64,000 nt of DNA from an uncultured Sphaerochaeta sp. (lineage in GTDB: Bacteria; Spirochaetota; Spirochaetia; Sphaerochaetales; Sphaerochaetaceae). The notes beneath the pieces were generated by a model. That model was not told the DNA's origin. It did not search any database and was given only the letters and a program-made list of their open reading frames with translations. The stretch spans positions 1,759,757 to 1,823,756 of the forward strand of contig NZ_OY763408.1 in NCBI RefSeq assembly GCF_963667405.1, written 5' to 3'. Each line of letters begins with the position of its first letter. Position 1 is the stretch's first letter. Position numbers and translations under genes: made by a program. Positions 7,450 through 16,229 of the stretch are shown in pieces.

Positions 7450-10284
7450 TTATCCCGTACTTCTCAAACTCAATCCCCGAATACTGTCATATGAGAACGA
7501 CATACCGTCACAGGTGTGTCCGATACTGTGATAACTCATATTCTCAGTATTGCTTTTTGAATCCAGCTCCATTGGAAGCAGGACACCTCCACGACCAAAG
7601 TCGGGCAAACCCTTCTCGGTCTCCCTTATCAACGTTTCGAATACATGCTCATACTCAATGGTTGTTTTACGGAATTTCACTTCGCACATCTGCCATGCAA
7701 AATCCTTATCTTTAGTCATCGGGATAAGCTTTTCATTCACATAAAGGCACAACCGGTACGCAACTACATCGTCTGTGAGACGGGTGGGAGCCAAATGGTC
7801 CGGCCATGGACTAGTGTTGGAAGGTTTGGCAAATCCATCAAAAAGGGGAAACACATTTGACTCTGCAACTGCCTCATCATGATGATTTTTCTTTGCTGCA
7901 ATTCCAGAAATTTCCTTAAGGGAATCGGGTATCCTCTCTGCATTCTTCCCGTAGACACGCTCAATCATATAGCGCGATTTTTCAGGAACTGCCAACTCTT
8001 TCTCTTCAAATAGGAGTTTAGCTGTTCTCCAAAGAATTCCTGCATCACGATATACACACGATCCTCCAAGAAAAAACTCGGAATACCAATTTTTTGATAT
8101 AATCCCCTCGATGCAAGGCCCATAAATATGAAGCAAAGGAATACCACGCTTATCCTTATCTCCTGATATAGGATTCCCACTGCTGTCTCGGGTGTGGCGC
8201 TTGAGTCTTCCTGCTCTTTGGATAATCAGATCTATCGGGCAAAGATCTGTAATCATCTCATCAAAATCAAGATCAAGAGATTGCTCGACAACTTGTGATG
8301 CAATAAGGATTTTTCCCTTCCGCTGATCTTCACTTGATTCTTTTCCAAAAATCTCCAAAACATTACTTTCAATTCGCTGCCTGTCTTCCATGGAATATCT
8401 TGAATGGAATACAAGCACATTTGCAGAACCAATTGCTTCAACAAGCTTGGCATATGCCGTTTGTACATCAAAAACGGTATTTCTGATCCAAACACCACAC
8501 CTGCCGCTTTCTGACACCTCCTTCAGAAATTTCAATGGTCCTTCAATGCCTATCGAGGAAAAGAATTCCAATTTCACAGTCCTTCTGCAGAAGGTTCTTG
8601 CTTGTACCGGAATATGGATACTTTGCCCCTTCTGATAGATTGTCACCATCGGGAATGAAGAGTCTGCATCGCTTTCTTCCATTTCTGTAGTAACCCCGTG
8701 ATGCAGCCCTTTCCTATACGCATTAGCCAAATCTGCTTTCATTGCCAATGGCAATGTAGCTGATAAAAGGATGACACTTCGGTGTTGTGATGCCATGAAC
8801 TCCAGAAGGGTATGAAGGATTCGTTGCATATAAAGATCATAGGCGTGTACTTCATCGATAATTAGAATTTTCCGTGCCAATCCAAACATCCTAAGAGTAT
8901 TATGCTTTGCGTAAAGAACCGATAACAAAGCTTGGTCGATACTCCCTACTCCCACCTGCGCCAAGAAGACTTTGCGTGATCGGTCGGCAATCCATTCGCT
9001 ACATGAGGATTGGCTGGTTTGATGATCTATCTCTTGTGTTTGTGCATGCAACTGTGAATCGTCATACGTATCCTTGGGAATAGTATGTACATCAAAAATA
9101 ATCGAATCTTGGAAATCCTTATGAAATCTACTCCCACCATGAGCAAGAATGAATGAAGGGCCAGTGCCATCAACAAAAAACCTCTTGTGGGTCTCTTTCA
9201 ACCGTGCATACATACCATTTGAAGTTGCCATGGTAGGCAGAGCAAAATACAAACCATCAGCAGAGCTCTTCATCTGAAGTTTGGAATAAAGAACCAACGC
9301 TGCTTCGGTCTTCCCGGATCCTGCCAAATCTTCAATTACATATAACCCAGGTTCATCCGCCGGTTCCAAGTGAATCATCATCTCTTGCAACGGTGAAGGA
9401 ATATAATGTGCTTCATAAAGATTTGGAAATAGTTCCTTCCATGGATTTCTCAGACGCTTCTTTAGTACAGGTACTAGTCCTTGTCGTTCAACAGCACCTT
9501 TTGCAAGTACGCATGACCGCGAAAAATAACCCGCCAAATCATCGAATTCAAAGTCATCGGAGAATTCTCCATTTCCAGCATGTACTAGGTATGGAAAATT
9601 CGAGGTGGCGGAAGCAGTCCAATCTGCAAGAATAATCAAACCGGATAGGATGAAAGAAAATGAAGCAATATCTTTACGATGAGAGATCAGCTTTTCCGGT
9701 TTGAGCAAGATTGTTTGAATTCCATCGAAGGCAACCAAGATCTCCGACAATAAGGCTGTAGCATCAGCAATTGTTGAATCAGAAAATATTCTTCCAAAGG
9801 TCCGTTTTGAAATAGCATTTGGTTCCATTACAGGGCTTCCATGATGCCCAAATGATGCTGAAAACAGTGGTTCCAACGTATTACATAGATCAATTGCTTG
9901 ATTGAATTGAATGTTATACCTTGCGTACAACTGTGTTTCGAGACATTCATCCCACAACAACCAAGCCAATGCAGTATGTGGATTACCCGAAAGTGAAGGC
10001 TTCAGTGATTCCTGAAGCAATTCAGCCAACTCGGGGATTTTACATTGAAATTCAGACGAGAATTTACCTATATCATGGAGGGAAGAATAGAAACAGATCA
10101 GATCCAAGAGGTGCTTTGGAGAGATATCTAACATTGCACTCCAATCACCTAGAAAATCTGGCATAGACTGCATCATTACTCGAGCTACTGCGGCTACGTC
10201 CAGCATATGACAGACTAGTGGATGCCATTGCTTTGTTTTTTGGTCCGCTTTTCCCCAGTACCTTACATAATTCTCCATACGCAA
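7450..10284 (-). CDS. cas3: CRISPR-associated nuclease-helicase Cas3
   Basis: A 944-residue Cas3 with an N-terminal HD nuclease fused to a superfamily 2 helicase; it degrades DNA bound by Cascade. The HD part shows WGK...HPLVCHMLDVA, LHDIGKFSSEF (about residue 70) and a later FGHHGS. The helicase shows LAGSGKTEAAL (Walker A, about 321), DEVHAYD (about 478), LSATLP (about 509) and the C-terminal SQVVEQSLDLDFD...QRAGRLKRH. The start is probably the TTG at 10284, because GGAG sits 6 bases upstream of it; an ATG two codons later has 12-base spacing. First gene of the cas operon. Confidence 0.97.
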   Translation of the reverse strand: MRMENYVRYWGKADQKTKQWHPLVCHMLDVAAVARVMMQSMPDFLGDWSAMLDISPKHLLDLICFYSSLHDIGKFSSEFQCKIPELAELLQESLKPSLSGNPHTALAWLLWDECLETQLYARYNIQFNQAIDLCNTLEPLFSASFGHHGSPVMEPNAISKRTFGRIFSDSTIADATALLSEILVAFDGIQTILLKPEKLISHRKDIASFSFILSGLIILADWTASATSNFPYLVHAGNGEFSDDFEFDDLAGYFSRSCVLAKGAVERQGLVPVLKKRLRNPWKELFPNLYEAHYIPSPLQEMMIHLEPADEPGLYVIEDLAGSGKTEAALVLYSKLQMKSSADGLYFALPTMATSNGMYARLKETHKRFFVDGTGPSFILAHGGSRFHKDFQDSIIFDVHTIPKDTYDDSQLHAQTQEIDHQTSQSSCSEWIADRSRKVFLAQVGVGSIDQALLSVLYAKHNTLRMFGLARKILIIDEVHAYDLYMQRILHTLLEFMASQHRSVILLSATLPLAMKADLANAYRKGLHHGVTTEMEESDADSSFPMVTIYQKGQSIHIPVQARTFCRRTVKLEFFSSIGIEGPLKFLKEVSESGRCGVWIRNTVFDVQTAYAKLVEAIGSANVLVFHSRYSMEDRQRIESNVLEIFGKESSEDQRKGKILIASQVVEQSLDLDFDEMITDLCPIDLIIQRAGRLKRHTRDSSGNPISGDKDKRGIPLLHIYGPCIEGIISKNWYSEFFLGGSCVYRDAGILWRTAKLLFEEKELAVPEKSRYMIERVYGKNAERIPDSLKEISGIAAKKNHHDEAVAESNVFPLFDGFAKPSNTSPWPDHLAPTRLTDDVVAYRLCLYVNEKLIPMTKDKDFAWQMCEVKFRKTTIEYEHVFETLIRETEKGLPDFGRGGVLLPMELDSKSNTENMSYHSIGHTCDGMSFSYDSIRGLSLRSTG

Positions 10285-10402
10285 TAACCACTCCGATTTG
10301 GAAAACCTCCAACATATCTGCCAAAATGGCTCATGACAGCATGAATGGTTGAATTACCTCGGAGTAGATTATTATGTAGCTGTCGATACCAAAGCCACGT
10401 GT

Positions 10403-10430
10403 ATTATACAGCTAATAGTACAAATTCCAA
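10403..10430 (-). promoter_or_regulatory. Probable cas operon promoter
   Basis: On the minus strand TTGGAA (10425-10430), a 16-bp gap and a perfect TATAAT (10403-10408) precede cas3, implying a leader of roughly 110 nt. The surrounding 265-bp gap (10285-10549) is strongly A+T rich and holds no credible gene. Confidence 0.6.
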
Positions 10431-10549
10431 AACGTAATAATTACTGTATTGGCTTTTTTTGCTTATAATTCAAGAAAATATTGAATTTTTTGAAAATCGA
10501 TGAATTACCTATCTAAAATCTATTGAAAAACTTTCATGTGAACTCTGTG

Positions 10550-11149
10550 CTACCACTGATTGAGAACCATCTTCACAGCCGTGTATACCAACAACAGTGA
10601 CAGGACGGCATTGACGATACGCCTCGTTCGCTCCGTTTTGAGCAACCGTGCTATTCCCAAACCAAACAGAGCCCAGGTGGTGAGGGCGGTGAAACTCATC
10701 AGGGTAAAGACCAAGGCACTGAGAATGATGGGGATTGGGCTTCGGTCCATCTCCTTGAGAAAGGTGGAATACACCGTAAGTCCCAGGATGATCACCTTCG
10801 GATTGAGCAGTTGCAGCAGGAGGCCATTGCTGTATCCCAAAGCCTTCACAGCGCGTTGGGAAAGCAGGTAGGAGGCAAAGAACACATGATAGGCAAGGTA
10901 GAGGATGTAGAGCGACCCAAGGATGGTCAGCAGCTGCACGACAGAGGGCATGAGCTGCTGCAGCAACGTTGCAAACAGTGCACTGAGCACCATGATGGAG
11001 AAGAAGCCTGTGGCAATTCCTGCAAAATACGGCAAAGACCTACGGTATCCGTAGTTCATTCCCATGGCATGGCTGCTGATGGTGTTCGGGCCTGGGGTGA
11101 ATGTGGTGATGAAGGCAAACAGAAACGTTGAAAACAGATCGATTTCCAT
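10550..11149 (-). CDS. LysE/RhtB-family amino acid exporter
   Basis: A 199-residue inner-membrane protein with about six hydrophobic segments. FTPGPNT near residue 18 and LLNPKVIILG near residue 115 are signature motifs of the LysE/RhtB family, which exports amino acids such as lysine, threonine or homoserine. The substrate cannot be read from the sequence. No clear ribosome binding site precedes the ATG. It lies downstream of a strong terminator and is probably transcribed alone. Confidence 0.88.
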   Translation of the reverse strand: MEIDLFSTFLFAFITTFTPGPNTISSHAMGMNYGYRRSLPYFAGIATGFFSIMVLSALFATLLQQLMPSVVQLLTILGSLYILYLAYHVFFASYLLSQRAVKALGYSNGLLLQLLNPKVIILGLTVYSTFLKEMDRSPIPIILSALVFTLMSFTALTTWALFGLGIARLLKTERTRRIVNAVLSLLLVYTAVKMVLNQW

Positions 11150-11185
11150 GCAGATACTCTAGCAGAAGTTCTGCCCGCTTGCGAT

Positions 11186-11224
11186 TAAAAAAAGACCCCG
11201 GAAGGAAACCAACCGGAGTCTTTT
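11186..11224 (-). terminator. Intrinsic terminator of the triple-repeat lipoprotein gene
   Basis: On the minus strand AAAAGACTCCGG and CCGGGGTCTTTTTTT form a long stem with one mismatch around an 11-base loop, ending in a T run. It lies 16 bp after the stop codon at 11241. The A-rich opposite side could also work in the other direction. Confidence 0.85.
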
Positions 11225-11240
11225 CTGAAAGGGCGGAAGC

Positions 11241-12542
11241 TTAGTACTTCTTAGCCCCATTCGCCAGAGCCTGCTCAACCAGAGCATAGAAGTCATTCAC
11301 ATGGACGGTTGCACCGGCGATGTCATCGGTGTGACCCTTCTCATCCTTGTAGTTGATCTTCTTCGGATCCTGGGTGCTCAAAAGGTGGGACTGGACGGCA
11401 GCTGCCTGCTCGTGCCACTCCTTGCCGATTGTACTTGCCTTGATCATGCCATAGCCACCCTCTTTTGCGACGGTCTGCTTGTCACGGTTGTCCTTGTCGA
11501 CAGCGCTCCAATAGACGTTCACCAGGTTGCCGTTGCTGACAAAGAGGGAGACAAAGCCCTTCCAGCCGGAGGAACCGAATTCAGCTTCGGTTGCATAGTA
11601 GCCACCGTTGGCAAACGGGCCGAGTGCAACAGGACCGTTGGCCAAAGCCTTCTCAACCAGTGCATACAGGGAGTTCACATGCACGGAGACTCCAGCGATG
11701 TCATCGGTATGTCCTTCGGCATCCTTGTAGGTGATTGCCTTCAGGTCCTGGGTCGCAATCAGGTGGTTCTCGGTCTTCTCAGCCTGAACATACCACTCAT
11801 CCTGAGCCTTGCCGAACTTGACCATGTTGTACTTGCCAGCCTTGTCGTAGGCCTTCTTGTCATCGCCGTTGCGGTTCACTGCACTCCAGTTAACGCCGGC
11901 GATGCGGCCATTGAGCACGGTAAGGGAAACATATTCCTTCCAACCGGAGTTCGGGTAAGCCTCGTCGATGGCAAAGTATGCACCATCGGCATAGGGACCA
12001 CGACCGACCGGACCGGCGGCAAGGGCCTTCTGGGCAAGCTCAAAGAAGGCATTGACATGCACAGATACGCCTGCAATGTCATCAGTGTGGCCTTCGGCAT
12101 CCTTGTAGCTGATCGCAGCAGGATCCTGGGTAGCCAACAGATGGGCCTCGGCCTTCTCTGCCTGCTGATACCACTCTCCCTGGGCCTTGCCGAACTTGAC
12201 CATATTGTATTTACCGGCTTTGTCGTAGGTTTTCTTGTCAGCTCCACCAGCAATGTTCACGGCATTCCAATCAGCATCAACAATCTTTCCACCGGATACC
12301 GTCAGGGTGACGGTTTCCTTCCAACCGGAAGAAGCGAAGCTATCATCCATAGCAAAATAGATACCGTCCTGATAGGCAGGGGAAGCCGGTTTTTCTACCG
12401 GTTCAGCAGCAGGGGCTGCTGGTGCAGGTGCTGCAGCAGCAGACGGTGCAGCGGTTTTCGCCTCAGACTTTGAACAGCCGGCGAACACAACCAAAGAGAG
12501 CAAAGCCAGGGCTGCCAATGCAACCAACACATTCTTTCTCAT
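11241..12542 (-). CDS. Lipoprotein with three tandem FMN-binding-like repeats (PplA-like)
   Basis: A 433-residue lipoprotein: signal peptide with lipobox VVFAGC, an Ala/Pro linker to about residue 57, then three repeats of about 120 residues. Each begins DG.YFA or GGYYA, continues GWK..V.L.V..G.I, and ends GHTDDIAG...HVN..., the layout of PplA-type FMN-binding domains. In flavinylated proteins FMN joins a Thr/Ser in a D-x-x-S/T-G-A-T/S motif. Here repeat 3 reads DDIAGAT, while repeats 1 and 2 read DDIAGVS, so all three keep a hydroxyl residue. The role is inferred to be electron transfer on the outer face of a membrane. Divergent from the NADH dehydrogenase gene, with its own promoter and terminator. 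Confidence 0.8.
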   Translation of the reverse strand: MRKNVLVALAALALLSLVVFAGCSKSEAKTAAPSAAAAPAPAAPAAEPVEKPASPAYQDGIYFAMDDSFASSGWKETVTLTVSGGKIVDADWNAVNIAGGADKKTYDKAGKYNMVKFGKAQGEWYQQAEKAEAHLLATQDPAAISYKDAEGHTDDIAGVSVHVNAFFELAQKALAAGPVGRGPYADGAYFAIDEAYPNSGWKEYVSLTVLNGRIAGVNWSAVNRNGDDKKAYDKAGKYNMVKFGKAQDEWYVQAEKTENHLIATQDLKAITYKDAEGHTDDIAGVSVHVNSLYALVEKALANGPVALGPFANGGYYATEAEFGSSGWKGFVSLFVSNGNLVNVYWSAVDKDNRDKQTVAKEGGYGMIKASTIGKEWHEQAAAVQSHLLSTQDPKKINYKDEKGHTDDIAGATVHVNDFYALVEQALANGAKKY

Positions 12543-12593
12543 CGTTACGTAACTCCTCTCATGCAGAAATTCATTTCATCGTTCGTACATATA

Positions 12594-12622
12594 ATCATAT
12601 ACCAAACATGACACAGATTCAA
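12594..12622 (-). promoter_or_regulatory. Probable promoter of the triple-repeat lipoprotein
   Basis: On the minus strand TTGAAT (12617-12622), a 17-bp gap and TATGAT (12594-12599) lie about 50 bp before the ATG at 12542. GAGGAG precedes the start codon. An imperfect inverted repeat with TCTTG and CAAGA ends lies further upstream, near 12671-12691. Confidence 0.6.
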
Positions 12623-12996
12623 TATCGTCATAAAATTATCAATATAAATTATCAGTTACACTATTTTCTTGATAACTATTTACAAGATAACGAGTTTCCC
12701 AATCCTAATTCCCATCACTTTACTTACACATCCCAATATCCACGTGAATTTTCTCTTTGGTAGAATGGTAATTTCTTTGGGCTGAGAAATATTTCCAACA
12801 AGCAAACCTCTTTATATAGCACAAACACCAAAATTATGCGAAAATACTTTCGATAAAAAAAGACACAATTGCACCAAATCCTACTTTTGTGCTAGAGTGT
12901 CATTCTGTCTGCATGAGGACTGATCGGAGGATCGGACACCTTCAAGTGGTTCAAATGCAGGCCATTCAACCTTATCAGGGACCCAAGGAAGGAAAC
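12623..12996. other. Divergent intergenic region between the FMN-lipoprotein and ndh2
   Basis: This A+T-rich region holds no credible gene. On the plus strand TTGCAC (12869-12874), an 18-bp gap and TAGAGT (12893-12898) form a weak candidate promoter about 100 nt ahead of ndh2. Repeated GATAAT-like words occur near 12630-12670. I found no TGTGA-type palindrome here like the one ahead of pflB. Confidence 0.4.
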
Positions 12997-14934
12997 ATGG
13001 ACAAGAAGCACATTGTGGTATTGGGCGGAGGGTATGCCGGGGTACATGCCGCCAAGAATCTGCACAAGGCATTCAAGAAATACCAGGACAAGGTGGAGAT
13101 CACCTTGATCGACAAAAACCGTCACCACATATTGATGACCGAGCTGCATGAAGTCGCCGGCAACCGTGTGGGAGAGGAATCGGTCAAGATTTCCTTTGAC
13201 CGCATTTTCAGCGGCAAGATGGTCAACGTTGTGCAGGATACCATTGGTGACATAGACTTCAAGGGACAGATTCTCAAAGGAGAACGTTCCTCCTACCACT
13301 ATGATCAGCTTATCATCGGCACTGGTGCCCAGACAGCAGACTTCAACATTCCTGGAGTCAAGGAGCACGCATTCTACCTCTGGAGCTTGGATGATGCACT
13401 ACGCATCCGCTGCCATATTGAACAGATGGTCAAGGAGGCAAGCAGGGAGGCAGATCAGGAAAAGCGGGAGCAGATGCTCACCTTCGTGATCGCCGGCGGT
13501 GGCTTCACCGGTGTCGAATTGGTTGGGGAGCTGACTGAGTGGCTGCCCACCCTCTGCAAGGACAATGGCATTGATTTCAAGAAAGAAGTCAGGCTCATCA
13601 ACTGTGAGGCCTTGGGCAATATCCTGAACATGCTGCCTGAGAAACCAAGGGCAAAAGCGGTAAAGTATATGGAAAAGAAGGGTGTTGAGATCATGCTCAA
13701 CTCCCTGATCACGCATGTGGATGCCGAGGGTTTCACCACTCGCCACGGCGATGTCATCAAGACCAAGACCCTCATCTGGACGTGTGGGGTTCGCGGCACC
13801 GAGTTCTGTGAACGCCTTCCTCTCACCGACGGCAAGATCGGCAGAAAGGCTGTCAATGAGTACATGCAAAGCCCCGATTACCAGAATGTGTATCTGGTCG
13901 GCGACGGCATGTGGTTCCTCGAGAATGATCGCGCTGTCCCACAGATCGTAGAAGCTGCTGAGCAGACTGCGAAAACTGCTGCCGACGGGGTCACCTACAC
14001 CATCAAGAGCGAAATGGGAATCAAGACCGAGCATCCTAAGCCGTTCAAATCAAACTTCCACGGCTTCATGGTCTCGATCGGTGGTCGCTATGCAGTGAGC
14101 CATACGGCAGGCATGTCCCTCTCAGGCTTCTTCGCCCAGGCACTGAAACACATGGTGAACATGTACTACCAGGCGGGCGTATGCGGCATCAACGGGGCTT
14201 GGAGTTATTTCAAGCATGAGATTCTGGAAATCAAGCAGAAGCGATCCCTTATCGGGGGTCTCGCCTCATACAAGGTTCCCTCCTACTGGACCACGTTCCT
14301 CAGAATGTATCTTGGGGTGATGTGGTTCATCGAAGGTGTAGGAAAGATCAAGGAAGGATGGCTGACCGACACCACCGGAAGCAAAGTGTATTGGGGCGCT
14401 CCTGCAGCAGCAGAAGCCGGCGCCGATGCATGGGCCTCCGCCAGCCAGGCGGTCGTGGAAACCGTTGCCTCAGCAAGTCAGGCAGTTGCCGAGACTGGGG
14501 ATGCAACCGTGGAAGCAGTCAAGCAATTTGCTCCTCCCCTCCTCTCTCAGCCGCTGGCAATCTTCACCTGGATCAACGACACCTTCGTTGCCCAGGCTCC
14601 GTATCTCTTCCAGCTGATGATCGTGCTTGCGGAACTGGGTATCGGTTTGGCACTCTTTGCCGGACTTTTCACCTTCCCCGCAGCCATTGTCTCATTGGGC
14701 CTTTCGGTCATGTTCCTGATCGGTGCCTTGGCTGGCAAGGAAATTCTCTGGTACATGGCGGTTTCCATCGTGATGCTTGGTGGAGCTGGCAAGGCTTTCG
14801 GACTTGACTACTGGGTCATGCCCTACCTGAAAAAGCTGTGGAACAAGACACCGCTTGCCAAGAAAACGTACTTCTACCTCGGAGAACCAGAGTTCACCCG
14901 CAGGCAGATGGAAAAGAAACTTGGGAAAAAGTAG
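12997..14934 (+). CDS. Type II NADH dehydrogenase with fused C-terminal membrane domain (Ndh2-like)
   Basis: A 645-residue flavoprotein that would pass electrons from NADH to quinone without pumping protons. VVLGGGYAGVHAAKNL at residues 6-21 is the FAD site and FVIAGGGFTGVELVGEL near residue 161 the NADH site; VYLVGDG near residue 303 is the second FAD contact. An Ala/Ser-rich linker (about 468-510) sits within a C-terminal region of about four DoxX-like membrane segments, an extension also known in Listeria Ndh2. AAGGAAGGA precedes the ATG at 12997; an upstream in-frame ATG at 12889 lacks such support. First gene of an operon with the polyprenyl synthase. Confidence 0.88.
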   Translation: MDKKHIVVLGGGYAGVHAAKNLHKAFKKYQDKVEITLIDKNRHHILMTELHEVAGNRVGEESVKISFDRIFSGKMVNVVQDTIGDIDFKGQILKGERSSYHYDQLIIGTGAQTADFNIPGVKEHAFYLWSLDDALRIRCHIEQMVKEASREADQEKREQMLTFVIAGGGFTGVELVGELTEWLPTLCKDNGIDFKKEVRLINCEALGNILNMLPEKPRAKAVKYMEKKGVEIMLNSLITHVDAEGFTTRHGDVIKTKTLIWTCGVRGTEFCERLPLTDGKIGRKAVNEYMQSPDYQNVYLVGDGMWFLENDRAVPQIVEAAEQTAKTAADGVTYTIKSEMGIKTEHPKPFKSNFHGFMVSIGGRYAVSHTAGMSLSGFFAQALKHMVNMYYQAGVCGINGAWSYFKHEILEIKQKRSLIGGLASYKVPSYWTTFLRMYLGVMWFIEGVGKIKEGWLTDTTGSKVYWGAPAAAEAGADAWASASQAVVETVASASQAVAETGDATVEAVKQFAPPLLSQPLAIFTWINDTFVAQAPYLFQLMIVLAELGIGLALFAGLFTFPAAIVSLGLSVMFLIGALAGKEILWYMAVSIVMLGGAGKAFGLDYWVMPYLKKLWNKTPLAKKTYFYLGEPEFTRRQMEKKLGKK

Positions 14935-14941
14935 GACGCTG

Positions 14942-15928
14942 ATGCCTTCATTCTGGAACGACGAGCCGATCTTGCAAGACCAGCTCAAACAGGTGAGCCA
15001 TACCATAGACCATACGGTATCGACTGCTCATGGTTTCATTCGCCCCATCCTGCTCGATCATGTGCAGGGTGTGGGCAAGATGTTGCGCCCTGCCCTGGTA
15101 CTCATCACCAGCCAACTCGGCGACCATGAGGTTACCGAGGATGCAATACGGGTAGGCTCAATCATTGAGCTGATTCATCTTGCCTCGCTGGTACACGACG
15201 ATATCCTCGACTCTGCCTCGCAAAGACGGGGAAAGTCCACCATTTACGCAAAGCTTGGGGCCAAGCAGGCAGTACTCGCAGGAGACTTCCTCCTGGCCAA
15301 GGCGTTGTTGCTGACAAGCGGCAAGGAACGGGGGATGGACAGCCGGGTTGTCAGTGCCGCCCTGAGCAGGCTTTGCGAAAGCGAGCTGGACCAGGATGCG
15401 GGAGTGGGCAACTTCTTCATCTCCGTACCTACCTACCTGAGAAGAATTGCCGGCAAGACCGCCAGCCTGTTCGCGCTCAGCTGCTACGGTGGTGCAGCCT
15501 TGCAGGAAGGACCTGCCATCCAGACGATGCGCTGCCATCGCATCGGATATTGCATGGGAATGGCGTTCCAGATCCAGGATGACATCCTTGATTACAGCGG
15601 CAGTTCGGCAACACTGGGAAAGGCCACGGGGAACGATTTGAAATGTGGTATCCCCACCTTGCCCCTTCTATATGCGCTCAACGAGGAACGAAGCAGGGGA
15701 AGTGCAGAACTAGCCACCCTGCTCAGCCAGGCAAGCATGCCGCTGAAAGGACGCTCAGTCAAACGCGCCCTGGAATTGGTACATGCGCTGGGTGGTGTAC
15801 AAAAAGCACAAAATCTTGCAGAATCCTATCAGAAGCGTGCACTCAAGGATATCGAGAATCTTGAGAATGCTGAGGTAAGGCGACAGTTGTTGCACTTGTT
15901 CGCAAAACTCTCGGGCCGCTCACTATAG
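14942..15928 (+). CDS. Polyprenyl diphosphate synthase (DmkB-like candidate)
   Basis: A 328-residue trans-prenyltransferase that would extend isoprenoid diphosphates into the side chain of a quinone or other carrier. The two Asp-rich metal motifs are LVHDDILD (about residue 85) and QIQDDILD (about 211), with MLRPALVL and the Lys of GNDLKCGIPTLPLL also in place. The start at 14942, 7 bp after the ndh2 stop and behind AGGA, is preferred over a longer reading that overlaps ndh2. Chain length and product cannot be told from sequence. Its place directly after ndh2 suggests it supplies that enzyme's quinone. Confidence 0.85.
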   Translation: MPSFWNDEPILQDQLKQVSHTIDHTVSTAHGFIRPILLDHVQGVGKMLRPALVLITSQLGDHEVTEDAIRVGSIIELIHLASLVHDDILDSASQRRGKSTIYAKLGAKQAVLAGDFLLAKALLLTSGKERGMDSRVVSAALSRLCESELDQDAGVGNFFISVPTYLRRIAGKTASLFALSCYGGAALQEGPAIQTMRCHRIGYCMGMAFQIQDDILDYSGSSATLGKATGNDLKCGIPTLPLLYALNEERSRGSAELATLLSQASMPLKGRSVKRALELVHALGGVQKAQNLAESYQKRALKDIENLENAEVRRQLLHLFAKLSGRSL

Positions 15929-15936
15929 GAAACACC

Positions 15937-16200
15937 ATGGACGAAGAACATATCTCTGATCTCACCGGGGAGCAGAATGCTTTCCACACTGCGTACGATA
16001 CCACGCTGCACTACCTACGGACCCGTCAGCAGGTCTCCAAGCAAAATCTCATTGATGTTGAGGGAGAACTGTTTCATCTCACTGTCTATGAAGGACAGGA
16101 TTGGGGAGGGCGTGGCATATTGAAGAATGCAGAAATCCAAGGGCAAATCTATGCGTACATCGCTTTCATCAATGAGATGAAAAAAGAACAGGGGCTGTAG
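15937..16200 (+). CDS. Small hypothetical protein in the ndh2 operon
   Basis: An 87-residue soluble, acidic protein that I do not recognise. It starts 8 bp after the polyprenyl synthase stop with AGGA upstream, so it should be co-transcribed. The middle is LIDVEGELFHLTVYEGQDWGGRGILKNAEIQGQIYAYIAFINEMK, which looks folded (strand-rich, then a helix) rather than random. No Cys, signal peptide or membrane segment is seen. It may be an accessory to the electron-transfer operon, but this rests on position only. Confidence 0.65.
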   Translation: MDEEHISDLTGEQNAFHTAYDTTLHYLRTRQQVSKQNLIDVEGELFHLTVYEGQDWGGRGILKNAEIQGQIYAYIAFINEMKKEQGL

Positions 16201-16229
16201 AAGTTTTCCTTCCCAGCCCCCTTATGTTA

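Noticed and set aside
10431..10549. Possible small RNA or leader in the A+T-rich gap beyond the cas promoter
   Set aside because: No hairpin with T run and no promoter pair that would define a transcript.
11301..12473. A 390-codon plus-strand frame opposite the triple-repeat lipoprotein
   Set aside because: Antisense shadow; its own repeats only mirror those of the real gene.
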